This document shows, in pieces, positions 52,358 to 62,581 of a stretch of DNA of 64,000 bases. Below the pieces are notes generated by a model, which saw only the letters and a program-made list of their open reading frames with translations, ran no database searches and was not told the DNA's origin. Source of the stretch: Wielerella bovis (GTDB lineage: Bacteria > Pseudomonadota > Gammaproteobacteria > Burkholderiales > Neisseriaceae); the NCBI RefSeq assembly GCF_022354465.1, contig NZ_CP092361.1, forward strand, positions 2,014,522-2,078,521, written 5' to 3'. The number at the start of each line of letters is the position of its first letter. The stretch's first letter is position 1. The position numbers were made by a program, and so were the translations under genes.

Positions 52358-52465
52358 TATAGTCGCTTAAAATTAAAAATACTACTGCGTTGCCCACACC
52401 CTTATGTACTAGATGTACACGGCGGGCGTGGTCGCCTTGTCCTATTTTTATTTTAAGCGACTATA
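52358..52465. repeat. Correia-like element, TAGTCGCTTAAAATT type
   Basis: TATAGTCGCTTAAAATTAAA to TATTTTAAGCGACTATA, core CCCACACCC and GGCGGGCGTGGTCGCC. Very close to the 37359 copy. It occupies part of the 729 bp gap between fetA and recA, which otherwise holds a palindrome, DUS and degenerate repeats, and no gene. Confidence 0.88.
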
Positions 52466-52479
52466 TATAAAACCCAAAA

Positions 52480-52562
52480 TTGTAAGTCAGATTCTTAAAA
52501 TCCAGCATTTTTCATATTTAACAATCATTTGTTTGATTTAAAAATTGTCAAATACAAATATC
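52480..52562. repeat. Degenerate repeat shared with 10424-10505
   Basis: GTCAGATTC ... ATATTTAACAATCATTTG ... TCAAATACAAATATCC, about 70 percent identical by eye to the stretch near 10424-10505. Nature unknown. Confidence 0.5.
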
Positions 52563-52573
52563 CAATCTATGGT

Positions 52574-52711
52574 TTTTCAGGCTGCCTTTCAGTACACGAC
52601 ATTTTGTAGGTCGGGCATTCATGCCCGACGATGTGCTGTGATTTCTGATGTCGGGCATTCATGCCCGACCTACGGAAATGTTTTTTGTCGTGTACTGAAA
52701 GGCTGCCTGAA
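52574..52711. repeat. DUS-capped GTACACGAC / GCCCGAC palindromic element
   Basis: TTTTCAGGCTGCCTTTCAGT then ACACGAC on the left; GTCGTGTACTGAAAGGCTGC then CTGAA on the right. Inner arms GTAGGTCGGGCATTCATGCC and GGCATTCATGCCCGACCTAC are present. The right cap AGGCTGCCTGAA is the other uptake-sequence orientation (Simonsiella-type). Confidence 0.8.
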
Positions 52712-52830
52712 TAAATGTTACAAAAGTTTCAGCCAAAATAGCGATAACAGGTATCACAAAATCCGCTTTCAGGCAGCCTGAAATATGCGATAATACGCGT
52801 TGATTTTAACCTACTAATTTTGAGAGCATC

Positions 52831-53925
52831 ATGGCAGACAAAAGTACAGATAAACCTTCAAAAAGCGCGGATAAACCGACCGATAGAGCCGCGGCATTAG
52901 CGGCGGCATTGGCGCAAATTGAGAAGAATTTTGGCAAAGGCTCCATCATGAAAATGGACGGCAGCCAAGAGCAAGAAGAATTGCAAGTGATTTCCACAGG
53001 CTCATTGGGCTTGGATTTGGCGTTGGGCGTGGGTGGTTTGCCGCGTGGTCGTATTGTGGAAATTTTTGGCCCTGAATCTTCGGGTAAAACCACTTTGTGT
53101 TTGGAAACGATTGCACAATGCCAAAAAAATGGTGGCGTGTGCGCGTTTATTGATGCGGAAAATGCGTTTGACCCCATTTATGCGCGTAAATTGGGCGTGA
53201 AAGTGGAAGAATTGCTGGTGTCTCAACCTGATACGGGCGAGCAGGCATTGGAAATTTGTGATACTTTGGTGCGTTCTGGCGGCGTAGACATGGTGGTGGT
53301 GGATTCGGTTGCTGCGCTGGTTCCGAAAGCGGAAATTGAAGGCGATATGGGCGACAGTCATGTGGGTTTGCATGCGCGTTTGATGAGCCAAGCCTTGCGT
53401 AAATTGACGGGACACATCAAAAAGACCAATACTTTGGTGGTGTTTATCAATCAGTTGCGTATGAAAATTGGTGTGATGTTTGGTAGCCCCGAAACCACAA
53501 CAGGCGGTAATGCCTTGAAATTCTATTCATCTATCCGTTTGGATATCCGTGGTTCTGCGCAAATTAAGAAAAAAGATAGTGATGAGCCAATCGGTAAAGA
53601 AACCAAAGTAAAAGTGATTAAAAACAAGGTTGCGCCTCCATTCCGTCAAGCTGCATTTGATATTTTGTACGGCGAGGGCATTAGCTGGGAAGGTGAGCTG
53701 ATTGATATTGGCGTGGCAATGGGCATCATCAAAAAATCGGGTGCTTGGTTTAGCTACAATGATGGCAAAATCGGTCAAGGTAAGGAAAATGTGCGTATCT
53801 GGCTGAAAGAAAATCCAGACATCGCCAATGAAATTGCAGACAAAATTCGTGCCGAAGGTTTGGTCAATCCAATTATTACCGAAGGTATGTTAGATGATAC
53901 TGATGGCGAACAGCCAGAAGAATAA
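52831..53925 (+). CDS. recA: Recombinase RecA
   Basis: 364 residues. The N-terminal 20-residue extension is Lys/Asp/Ser-rich ([20 protein letters not shown]), longer than the E. coli start. The core is [20 protein letters not shown], Walker [11 protein letters not shown] near residue 83, [20 protein letters not shown]-like [12 protein letters not shown] and the acidic tail [10 protein letters not shown]. RecA drives homologous recombination, including transformation uptake. No SOS box is seen and none is expected in Neisseriales. GAGAGCATC is a weak ribosome site. A DUS hairpin follows. Confidence 0.97.
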   Translation: MADKSTDKPSKSADKPTDRAAALAAALAQIEKNFGKGSIMKMDGSQEQEELQVISTGSLGLDLALGVGGLPRGRIVEIFGPESSGKTTLCLETIAQCQKNGGVCAFIDAENAFDPIYARKLGVKVEELLVSQPDTGEQALEICDTLVRSGGVDMVVVDSVAALVPKAEIEGDMGDSHVGLHARLMSQALRKLTGHIKKTNTLVVFINQLRMKIGVMFGSPETTTGGNALKFYSSIRLDIRGSAQIKKKDSDEPIGKETKVKVIKNKVAPPFRQAAFDILYGEGISWEGELIDIGVAMGIIKKSGAWFSYNDGKIGQGKENVRIWLKENPDIANEIADKIRAEGLVNPIITEGMLDDTDGEQPEE

Positions 53926-53931
53926 TGGAGT

Positions 53932-53962
53932 AGGCAGCCTGAAAATGTTTTTCAGGCTGCCT
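53932..53962 (+). terminator. DUS inverted-pair terminator after recA
   Basis: AGGCAGCCTGAAAA and TTTTCAGGCTGCCT with a three-base loop, seven bases after the recA stop. Confidence 0.8.
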
Positions 53963-53978
53963 TTATTTATTTTGATAA

Positions 53979-55115
<1,137 letters not shown>

Positions 55116-55140
55116 GATTGTGTCGGGATAAAATTATCGT

Positions 55141-55176
55141 AAAAAGGCAGCCTGAAAACATTTTCAGGCTGCCTGA
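55141..55176 (+). terminator. DUS inverted-pair terminator after adhC
   Basis: AAAAAGGCAGCCTGAAAA and TTTTCAGGCTGCCTGAA around CA, 26 bases past the stop. Confidence 0.75.
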
Positions 55177-55194
55177 ATAAGTTTTATAGTGAAT

Positions 55195-55257
55195 TTACTA
55201 TACTATGTGTACACGGCGTTCGCCGTCGCCTTGTCCTGATTTAGTGAATCCACTATA
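55195..55257. repeat. Truncated Correia-like element
   Basis: TATAGTGAATTTACTATAC is directly followed by TATGTGTACACGGCG and ends at TTTAGTGAATCCACTATA. One arm of the core is missing; the left end has collapsed into a near-palindrome like that at 42068. The following AAAGGTTTCAG is a fragment of the 143 bp family end. Confidence 0.75.
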
Positions 55258-55284
55258 CAAAGGTTTCAGCCTGAAAACTTATAT

Positions 55285-56382
55285 TCACAACACATTTTTC
55301 TGCAAAACCCATTTCATATCATCGCCCAACGTTTGCAACGAAACCGTGCGCCAATCGGCTTCACGCGCCAAAATCGCCGCATTTTCAGGCAGCCTGAACG
55401 CATTTTTGCCTGTTTCGCCCAATATTTTTGGCGATTGATACAACACAATTTCGTCCACACAATCCGCCGCAATCGCTGCCGAAGATAAGGTTGCACCCGC
55501 TTCTATCATCAATTCGCCAATATTTTCTTGCGCCAAAGTTTGCCATAATTCGGGCAAATTAATTTGTTGAGACACGTTTTCAGGCTGCCTGAACACGCGC
55601 ACATTGCTATATTTGGCGACCCAATCGGGCGTGTCTGTCAAAGTAATAACCCACGTTTTACCACCATCTTGTACCACATGTGCGCTTTCAGGCAGCCTGA
55701 AATGCGTATCCAACACAATCCGAATCGGTTGGCGGATAGTGGCAATTTCACGCACATTCAAACGCGGATTGTCGACTAAAATCGTGCCAATACCTGTCAA
55801 AATGGCACAACTTTCGGCGCGTAAGATTTGCACATCATGTCGCGCTGCTGCCCCTGTAATCCAAAAACTGCGCCCATCTGCCAACGCGGTTTTGCTATCC
55901 AAACTGGCGGCGATTTTCACGCGCACAAATGGGCGTTGACGTTCAATACGCGACAAAAATCCGCGATTCAAAGCACGCGCTTCGTCCGCCAACAAACCAT
56001 GTTGCACCACAATGCCCGCTTGTGCCAACATCGCCAAACCTTTGCCTGCCACCAATGGATTAGGGTCTTGCATTGCTGCCACCACACGCGCTACACCTGC
56101 TTCAATCAAACCTTTGGCACAGGGCGGCGTGCGACCATAATGTGAACAGGGTTCCAATGTTACATACGCGGTTGCGCCACGCGCCAATGCACCAGCTTGA
56201 CGCAGCGCATGAACTTCGGCGTGCGGTTCTCCTGCGCGGACGTGAAAACCCACGCCCACAATTTGTTCGCCCTGCGCAATCACGCAACCGACACGCGGAT
56301 TGGGCGAAGTGGAAAATCGTCCTTGCCATGCCAAATCCAATGCGCGGCGCATATATTGTTCATCTTGTATAGAAAAAATCAT
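55285..56382 (-). CDS. ribD: Riboflavin biosynthesis protein RibD
   Basis: 365 residues. The deaminase half carries HAEVHALRQAG near residue 49 and PCSHYGRTPPC near 75, which supply the zinc His and two Cys ligands. The reductase half, from about residue 150, has ASLDSKTALADGRSFWITG and LVDNPRLNVRE. It performs the second and third steps of riboflavin synthesis. Three DUS lie in the gene, giving FRLPESA, FRQPENV and FRLPENA. Upstream, DUS and the pabBC gene. No FMN riboswitch was found upstream. Confidence 0.95.
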   Translation of the reverse strand: MIFSIQDEQYMRRALDLAWQGRFSTSPNPRVGCVIAQGEQIVGVGFHVRAGEPHAEVHALRQAGALARGATAYVTLEPCSHYGRTPPCAKGLIEAGVARVVAAMQDPNPLVAGKGLAMLAQAGIVVQHGLLADEARALNRGFLSRIERQRPFVRVKIAASLDSKTALADGRSFWITGAAARHDVQILRAESCAILTGIGTILVDNPRLNVREIATIRQPIRIVLDTHFRLPESAHVVQDGGKTWVITLTDTPDWVAKYSNVRVFRQPENVSQQINLPELWQTLAQENIGELMIEAGATLSSAAIAADCVDEIVLYQSPKILGETGKNAFRLPENAAILAREADWRTVSLQTLGDDMKWVLQKNVL

Positions 56383-56427
56383 ATTGTTTATTCCAATTTA
56401 AAAGGCAGCCTGAAAAAATCGGCTCAA

Positions 56428-58191
56428 TCATGACGCATCAAGCAAAACTTCCATCCAACCACGCAGCGCATTGCCCACGCAAATCTTATCCGCCCGATAC
56501 AACATTTCACGCGTAATATATGCCGCTTTGGGTTTCAGGCTGCTTTTTGCCAGCGCAATACTCGGTAAAATGTCCAAATCCGCTGCGGGCGTGAGCCATT
56601 GATTATCCAGCAAAATCATCACGCTGCTGCGACCTCCTTCCAACAAAAAACCATCTTCGTTAAACAACAGCGCATCAAACGCGCCATGCTGTTCCGCTGT
56701 TTGCCATGCTGCATCAAAGACTGCCCGATGCGTGGTTTTGTGGCGGCGCAAACTATCGTGGCGCGGCAAAATCGTGTCGCTGATGCGAATACGTTGTTGT
56801 CCCGATAAAGGCGCAAGTGGCGCGTATTCGGTGTTCAGGCTGCCTTGTGGCGATAAACTTAATTTGATGCGATACACTTTATCCGCCGCCATATCGGACA
56901 AAATCGCGCGCACGCAATCTTCCGCCGCTGCCGCATCAAATGGAATATTCAGCGCGTGCGCCGATTGTGCCAAACGCGCCAAATGTTCGGGCAGCCATGC
57001 AATCGCGCCCTGTTCGCCGCGCATGGTTTCAAACAAACCGCATTCAGGGCGCAATTCGCGGATAAATCGTGCTTTCCAACCACATTCTGCATATTCGTCC
57101 GCCGCTTGGCTGTCTATCACAATGCCGCTGCCCACGCCGTATGTGCCATCAAATGTGCCATCGTGGTGCGGCGATAATTGCAGCGTGCGAATTACCACAT
57201 TCAGGCAGCCTGAAAAGCCCAATTCGCTATCGGTTTCAGGCTGCAAAAAGCCAATACTGCCCGTGTATAAGCCGCGTGGCGTATCTTCCAATTGTGCGAT
57301 GATTTCCATGCTTTTGCGTTTGGGCGCACCCGTGATACTGCCGCACGGAAAGGCAGCCTGAAAAATTCGCGCAACCGTTGTTTCACGCGGCACACGCGCT
57401 TCCACGCGGCTGGTCATTTGCCACACGCTGCCAAACGCGTTTACCGCAAACGGCTCGGGGACGGATACGCCGCCAATATGCGCGATTTTGCCCAAATCGT
57501 TACGCAATAAATCCACAATCATAGTATTTTCGGCGCGATTTTTCGGGTCATTTTGCAGGATTTGAGCGCGTTCTTGGTCGTGTCCATCGTGCAAAATCGG
57601 TGCTGTGCCTTTCATTGGTTCGGTGATGATTTTCCCTGTGGATTCAATGCGTAAGAATAATTCTGGCGAAAAACACAATGTCCATGTGTTTTCAGGCTGC
57701 CTTGCCAATGCTGCATAAGGCACATTTTGGCGCAAACGTTGATATAGGCGCATCGGATCGCCATATGTTTGCATATTTAAACGCAAAGTGTGATTGATTT
57801 GATAGGTGTCGCCGCGTTGAATGGCAGCGTGAATCTGCGCGATGTGTTGGCAATATTCGGCTTGTGAAACATTGAGTTGCGGTGTGGATAAACCTGCTGG
57901 TTGTGCGCTGGCATGTTGCGTGAGCCAATCGTCCACATTCGCCACAATGTTGCGCGTTTTGAACCACAATATTTTCAGGCTGCCTGTGTGTGATGCAGGC
58001 AATTTTTGCAGCGGCAAACCCAATTCATAATCGGCAAACAAGGCGCAATATAAGCCGTTTGCCCACGCGCGTTGCAAATGTGTATCCAGTTGCGGCAGTT
58101 GTTCGGCAGTCAATTTATCTTGATAAACAAAATCTTGCAAAACAAATGCATGTGCTTGGCGTGCATCGTCAAATAATACAAATGGGGACAT
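56428..58191 (-). CDS. pabBC: Fused aminodeoxychorismate synthase component I and lyase (PabB-PabC)
   Basis: 587 residues. The first 355 residues are PabB: chorismate-binding core with ERAQILQNDPKNRAENTMIVD and CGSITGAPKRKSMEIIAQLE, then PRGLYTGSIGFL. The following part (about 365-587) is PabC-type class IV aminotransferase: LFETMRGEQGAIAWLPEHLARL and LLFNEDGFLLEGGRSSVMIL. Together they make para-aminobenzoate for folate with a PabA partner elsewhere. The fusion is known in other bacteria. DUS inside encode GSLKILW, RQPENT, FQAAFP, FSGCLN, LQPETD and GSLNTE, an unusually high load. It is 45 bases upstream of ribD on the same strand, but a DUS lies between. Confidence 0.94.
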   Translation of the reverse strand: MSPFVLFDDARQAHAFVLQDFVYQDKLTAEQLPQLDTHLQRAWANGLYCALFADYELGLPLQKLPASHTGSLKILWFKTRNIVANVDDWLTQHASAQPAGLSTPQLNVSQAEYCQHIAQIHAAIQRGDTYQINHTLRLNMQTYGDPMRLYQRLRQNVPYAALARQPENTWTLCFSPELFLRIESTGKIITEPMKGTAPILHDGHDQERAQILQNDPKNRAENTMIVDLLRNDLGKIAHIGGVSVPEPFAVNAFGSVWQMTSRVEARVPRETTVARIFQAAFPCGSITGAPKRKSMEIIAQLEDTPRGLYTGSIGFLQPETDSELGFSGCLNVVIRTLQLSPHHDGTFDGTYGVGSGIVIDSQAADEYAECGWKARFIRELRPECGLFETMRGEQGAIAWLPEHLARLAQSAHALNIPFDAAAAEDCVRAILSDMAADKVYRIKLSLSPQGSLNTEYAPLAPLSGQQRIRISDTILPRHDSLRRHKTTHRAVFDAAWQTAEQHGAFDALLFNEDGFLLEGGRSSVMILLDNQWLTPAADLDILPSIALAKSSLKPKAAYITREMLYRADKICVGNALRGWMEVLLDAS

Positions 58192-58274
58192 GATTTCAGG
58201 CTGCCTGATGAAAAAGGGGAATTATATAAATAATAGCAATAAAAGGCAGCCTGAAAATAAAGTTTCACAAAATC

Positions 58275-58321
58275 TATAATCGTTTGAAATTAACGCAGAC
58301 TGTTCATTTAAAACGATTATA
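58275..58321. repeat. Very short Correia-like element
   Basis: 47 bp: TATAATCGTTTGAAATTAA to TTCATTTAAAACGATTATA around ACGCAGACTG. The terminal repeats remain but the core is nearly gone. It lies in the 58192-58594 gap, which also holds a full copy at 58465 and DUS sites. Confidence 0.6.
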
Positions 58322-58464
58322 AATAGATTTTCAGGCTGCTTGATGATTCATAACATGAAATCACGCAATCGCAACAGAATTTTGCGCAAATGGGACTAGG
58401 CAACGTGGTGAGTTTGCATTAAAAATACACCCTAGCCTATTTATCTTTTAATCTATATTTTTGA

Positions 58465-58571
58465 TATAGTGAATTCAATTTAAACCAGTACAGCGTTGCC
58501 AGCTCCCTTATGTACTATGTGTACACGGCGGTCGCTGTCGCCTTGTCCTGATTTAAATTGAATCCACTATA
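58465..58571. repeat. Correia-like element, TAGTGAATTCAA type
   Basis: TATAGTGAATTCAATTTAAA to TTTAAATTGAATCCACTATA, identical by eye to the insert at 27796 except for the first base. It ends 23 bases before the lipoprotein ATG, so it may carry part of that gene's promoter. Confidence 0.88.
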
Positions 58572-58594
58572 CAAATAACCATGAAGGAAACATC

Positions 58595-59101
58595 ATGAAC
58601 AAATTATTCAGCACACTCGCCATCGGTACAATGCTATGCTCCCTTTCAGGCTGCGTGGTTGCAGATGATTCCGTGCATTATGATGTCGCAGCGGCGCGCA
58701 ATATCGGTACAAAAAATTGGCTATTTTTCAGCGCAAGCGATGGTTATTATTATGACCAACATTACAATCGCCTACCCTATGGCTATCGCCCAACCAGTCA
58801 AGTACGCATTCGTCACATTAACAACATAGACGATTATCGTCGCCAACACACTAACTGGAATCATCCCACTAAAAATCGACCCACGCGCCCGACCCCTGAA
58901 CAATGGCAGCAACAAGAAATCCACAATGAAGTGGAATATTGGCAAAAACGTCGCCAAAACCAAATGCAGCAACCTAAGTTGCGCCAACAAAGCAATAATG
59001 TCATACAGCGTTCCAATCATCAGACACGCTCAGAACAAAAGCCATCATTGCGCACCACCATTGATTCATCGAATCATCGCCCACCTCGTTATCGTTATTG
59101 A
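58595..59101 (+). CDS. Predicted lipoprotein, basic and Asn/Gln/Arg-rich
   Basis: 168 residues. Lipoprotein signal MNKLFSTLAIGTMLCSLSGC with the lipidated Cys at residue 20. The mature part has a Tyr-rich stretch (SDGYYYDQHYNRLPYGY), then a long Gln/Arg/Asn-rich region from about residue 85 to the end (EQWQQQEIHNEVEYWQKRR). It is likely disordered and strongly basic. I recognise no family. A partial DUS encodes LSGC in the signal peptide. The upstream gap holds a Correia-like element ending 23 bases before the ATG; AAGGAAACATC is the ribosome site. Confidence 0.75.
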   Translation: MNKLFSTLAIGTMLCSLSGCVVADDSVHYDVAAARNIGTKNWLFFSASDGYYYDQHYNRLPYGYRPTSQVRIRHINNIDDYRRQHTNWNHPTKNRPTRPTPEQWQQQEIHNEVEYWQKRRQNQMQQPKLRQQSNNVIQRSNHQTRSEQKPSLRTTIDSSNHRPPRYRY

Positions 59102-59191
59102 TACCATTTAACTTTTAGATTTCAGGCTGCCTAAATAGTTAATTTTTGGCTACCATAATCTTTTTCCCACCAAATATGGATAAATCCTAAA

Positions 59192-59791
59192 ATGACTGCG
59201 ACACACGAAATCCTACTCGCTTCCGCCAGCCCACGCCGCCGCGAAATTTTGCACAATTTAGGCTACACCGTACAAACCGTTGCCGCCGATATTGACGAAA
59301 CCCCACGCGCCAACGAAACCCCACACGATTATGTTTTGCGCTTGGCAAGCGAAAAAAATCGCGCCGTGCGAGCCAAGCATTTTTCTGACGATTTGCCGAT
59401 TGTTAGCGCTGATACCAGTGTGGTACAACATGGCAAAATTTTGGGCAAACCCGAATCCAAAATACACGCCGCGCAAATGCTGACTGCGCTTTCAGGCTGC
59501 ACTCATCAGGTTTTAACAGCGGTATGCGTATCATTTGGCGAACATGAATACGCGCTGGTGCAACAAAACGATGTGCAATTTAAAATTTTGTCGGTGGACG
59601 AAATTTCGGCGTACATTGCGACTGGCGAGCCGATGGATAAAGCAGGCGCATACGGCATTCAAGGCATTGGCGGCGTATTTGTGGCGCATCTATCGGGCAG
59701 CTTTACAGGCGTGATGGGCTTGCCTGTATTTGAAACGGTAGCATTACTGAGTCGTTGTGGGGCTAATGTACCGCCGTTTCAGGCTGCCTGA
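59192..59791 (+). CDS. maf: Maf-family nucleotide pyrophosphatase
   Basis: 199 residues. The signature LLASASPRRREILHNLGY is at the N-terminus and SADTSVVQHGKILGKPE near residue 70 provides the catalytic Asp, with YQIQG-like AYGIQGIGGVFVAHLSGSFTGVMGLP near the end. These enzymes hydrolyse dTTP/UTP-like nucleotides. One DUS encodes LSGCTH, and the last residues and stop (TTT CAG GCT GCC TGA) are entirely from a DUS. Cytoplasmic. It is convergent with the BCCT gene with only 4 bases between the stop codons. Confidence 0.93.
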   Translation: MTATHEILLASASPRRREILHNLGYTVQTVAADIDETPRANETPHDYVLRLASEKNRAVRAKHFSDDLPIVSADTSVVQHGKILGKPESKIHAAQMLTALSGCTHQVLTAVCVSFGEHEYALVQQNDVQFKILSVDEISAYIATGEPMDKAGAYGIQGIGGVFVAHLSGSFTGVMGLPVFETVALLSRCGANVPPFQAA

Positions 59792-59795
59792 AAAA

Positions 59796-61811
59796 TTATT
59801 CTGCAATATTGGTTTGTTCATGCGACATGAGTTCTTGTCCAACATTCGCCAATAAATTCAGATATAAATCATACTGTTTCAGTATATCCGCAATCAATTC
59901 TTTTTGTGTCATATATTGAACATCATAACCATCACGTCCATCGCCAAAATAAGTCATTGGCACATAATGTTCTGCGTCTTGAATATGCGGCAAATGTCTG
60001 TCTTCTACTAATTGCGTGGCAATTTCCTGACGTACAGACTTGATGCCATAAACAAAATCGCGCATGGTGCCTTTGGTAATAACCAGTTCAACCGCTGGTT
60101 CATCTTGTGTCAATAGAATATTGATTTGCGCGTTCATATTGTACACATCAACCAACTCTTGTTTCAGCTCATGCATGGCGGGTAATGCTGTTTGCTTCAA
60201 AAATTGGACAATGTCTTCTTCTTGGGTTTGATTCATCATTTGTTGTAACCGCTCTTTCCAAAGTTCGCCAGTCCAGAAAATACTGCTTGGATTAACAGCG
60301 GTTTCAAAATATTTTTTATCGTTATGCAAACCTTGCCATAATGCCATTACCATCACAATCATTAAAACAGTAAAAGGCAAAGCACTAATTAAAGTCATGG
60401 TTTGCAAAATACTCAAACCACCTACACCCAATAAAGCAATGGCTACTGCCGACATTAATATACCCCACATTATGGCTTGCCAGCGTGGCGAAGCCAAACT
60501 TTTATCGCGAGAGGCAATATTGTTTAACACATAAATACCTGAATCAGCTGATGTAATAAAAAATAAAGAAATAATCGTCAATGCAACTATGCTACTCAAT
60601 GTTGGCAAGGGTAAATGATTCAAAAATAAAAACAACAGTTGTTCAGATGTAACACCATCGGCTGTCAAAGCACCATGTGCAACATGGGTATCTAGCCAAA
60701 TTGCGCTGTTGCCAAATATGGTGAACCATAACACACAAAATAAACTAGGAATGGCTAAAACACCAAAAATAAATTCACGAATCGTGCGACCGCGAGAAAT
60801 ACGAGCAATAAATAAACCAACAAATGGCGACCATGAACACCACCATGCCCAATACAAAACCGTCCAACCTGTAAACCATGAGGTATTTTCTGGCTCATAG
60901 GCATATGTTTTAAAACTTAATGACACTAAATTCCCAAAATAAGTACCCAAATTATCGCTAAATGCATTCAATAAATGCAACGTAGGTCCAGAAAATAAAA
61001 CAAACAACATCAATGAAATAGCTAAAACCAGATTGGTTTCACTTAATATTTTTACACCTTTACCTACACCTGAAATGGCTGACAATACAGCCAAACTCAT
61101 CACAATAATAATGACTACAAACTGTAAACCAAAACTGTTTTCCGTTATCCACCCAATTTGCTGCAAACCTGAACCCATTTGTGCTGCACCAAACCCCAAT
61201 GTGGTAATAATACCAAACAGGGTTGAAATTAACGCCATAATATCAATGGCATCTCCTATTTTTCCGTTAATTTTTTCTTTTAATAATGGATAAAAACATG
61301 AGCGCAATGCCAATGGTAATTTGTAACGAAAACCAAAATATGCCAATGCCAGCGCAATAATGCCGTAAATAGCCCATGCATGAATACCCCAGTGAAATAC
61401 GGTATGCAAGATGGCTTTTTGCGCATTATCTTTGGCAATCGGTGTAGCAAAATGTGCGAGCGGTTCAGCAACTCCAAAAAACATCAAACCCACACCCATA
61501 CCTGCGGCAAATAACATGGCTAACCATGAAATAAAACCAAATTCAGGTTCTTCTTCATTGCTCCCCAATTTGATGCCACCAAATGCGCTGAGTGAAAGCA
61601 AGATTAAAAATAACAAAAAAGTAGAAAAAGTAATGATATAAAACCAACTAGCATATTGAAAAATTGCATTTTTTACCCCATTCAAAACGGCTTGCGTATC
61701 TTGCGGTAAAAACAATACAGCGATTAATAACGTACTGACTAATCCTAATGTAGTGCTAATAACGGTAAAATTAAATGATGATTTTTGCTGGATAAATGTC
61801 CGAATATTCAT
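59796..61811 (-). CDS. BCCT-family choline/betaine transporter
   Basis: 671 residues with about twelve membrane helices. Signature WTVLYWAWWCSWSPFVGLFI near residue 310 and GMGVGLMFFGVAEPLAHF near 105 identify the BCCT family. A long soluble C-terminal tail (about 510-671) with Glu/Gln-rich helices is like BetT-type choline transporters that sense osmotic strength. It imports choline or glycine betaine by proton symport. It has no DUS inside and is AT-rich by eye, so it may have been acquired. Its promoter lies in the AT-rich 61812-62100 gap. Confidence 0.92.
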   Translation of the reverse strand: MNIRTFIQQKSSFNFTVISTTLGLVSTLLIAVLFLPQDTQAVLNGVKNAIFQYASWFYIITFSTFLLFLILLSLSAFGGIKLGSNEEEPEFGFISWLAMLFAAGMGVGLMFFGVAEPLAHFATPIAKDNAQKAILHTVFHWGIHAWAIYGIIALALAYFGFRYKLPLALRSCFYPLLKEKINGKIGDAIDIMALISTLFGIITTLGFGAAQMGSGLQQIGWITENSFGLQFVVIIIVMSLAVLSAISGVGKGVKILSETNLVLAISLMLFVLFSGPTLHLLNAFSDNLGTYFGNLVSLSFKTYAYEPENTSWFTGWTVLYWAWWCSWSPFVGLFIARISRGRTIREFIFGVLAIPSLFCVLWFTIFGNSAIWLDTHVAHGALTADGVTSEQLLFLFLNHLPLPTLSSIVALTIISLFFITSADSGIYVLNNIASRDKSLASPRWQAIMWGILMSAVAIALLGVGGLSILQTMTLISALPFTVLMIVMVMALWQGLHNDKKYFETAVNPSSIFWTGELWKERLQQMMNQTQEEDIVQFLKQTALPAMHELKQELVDVYNMNAQINILLTQDEPAVELVITKGTMRDFVYGIKSVRQEIATQLVEDRHLPHIQDAEHYVPMTYFGDGRDGYDVQYMTQKELIADILKQYDLYLNLLANVGQELMSHEQTNIAE

Positions 61812-62100
61812 AAATTACCTTTTGTTTTTGATTCAAAAAAAGAGTTAAAAATTCAAAAATCATTTTCAGGCTGCCTGAAAACAAAATTAGAAAATTCAAT
61901 CCATATTAACCGTATTTTTACAATTATATCATAAAATCAATATGTTACAAAATTCATTTATTTTCAATTAGTTAGACTATTTTCATTCTAATATATTGTT
62001 TTATAAGCTACATCTTATGACCAAAATACACCAACATAATCCGTGTAAACGCGGTATAATCGCGCCCAATTTTTCTAAACAGTCAAACCGAGTAACACAA
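61812..62100. other. AT-rich divergent intergenic region
   Basis: No gene seen. Contains a DUS dyad TTTCAGGCTGCCTGAAA at 61864-61881 and long AT stretches. It probably holds the BCCT promoter (minus) and the rsfS promoter (plus; TATAAT at 62055-62060 lies about 40 bases before its ATG). Confidence 0.5.
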
Positions 62101-62496
62101 ATGAATGAACAAGAATTCCAACAATATTTACAAAAAATGGTAGATACCGCCGTTAATGCGCTAGAAGATGTGAAAGCCAAAGACATTGTAGTGTTGGATA
62201 CCAGCACCAAAACATCGCTGTTTCAACGCATGATTATTGCCAGCGGCGACAGCACGCGCCAAGTGAAAGCATTAGCTAACAATGTGGCGGTGGATTTGAA
62301 AGAAGCAGGTTTCACCATTTTGAGTAGCGAAGGTCAAGATAGTGGCGAATGGGCATTGGTGGATGCCGATGATTTGGTGGTGCATGTGATGCTACCAGCA
62401 GTACGCGATTTTTACGATATTGAAGCCTTGTGGGGCGGTGAAAAACCTTCCTTTCACGCAGGGGCAAACAAACCTTGGCATGCCGCAGATAATTGA
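62101..62496 (+). CDS. rsfS: Ribosomal silencing factor RsfS (iojap)
   Basis: 131 residues from the ATG at 62101; the longer upstream frame lacks family similarity. It shows VDTAVNALEDVKAKDIVVLD, SGDSTRQVKALANNV and DDLVVHVMLPAVRDFYDIEALW, all usual for RsfS. It binds ribosomal protein L14 and blocks subunit joining in starvation. Cytoplasmic. It stands before a lipoprotein gene and near the scpA region. Confidence 0.93.
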   Translation: MNEQEFQQYLQKMVDTAVNALEDVKAKDIVVLDTSTKTSLFQRMIIASGDSTRQVKALANNVAVDLKEAGFTILSSEGQDSGEWALVDADDLVVHVMLPAVRDFYDIEALWGGEKPSFHAGANKPWHAADN

Positions 62497-62581
62497 TTTT
62501 AAACCATAAACACCTGTTGATTATTTTTCAGGCTGCCTTTGTTATAATCAACATTATTCATACAATCAACAAGGAAACATT

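Noticed and set aside
52720..52830. Possible SOS (LexA) box before recA
   Set aside because: No CTGT-N8-ACAG-like palindrome was seen, and Neisseriales usually lack LexA.
56383..56427. FMN riboswitch upstream of ribD
   Set aside because: The gap is 45 bases, occupied by a DUS; none of the riboswitch conserved blocks is present.
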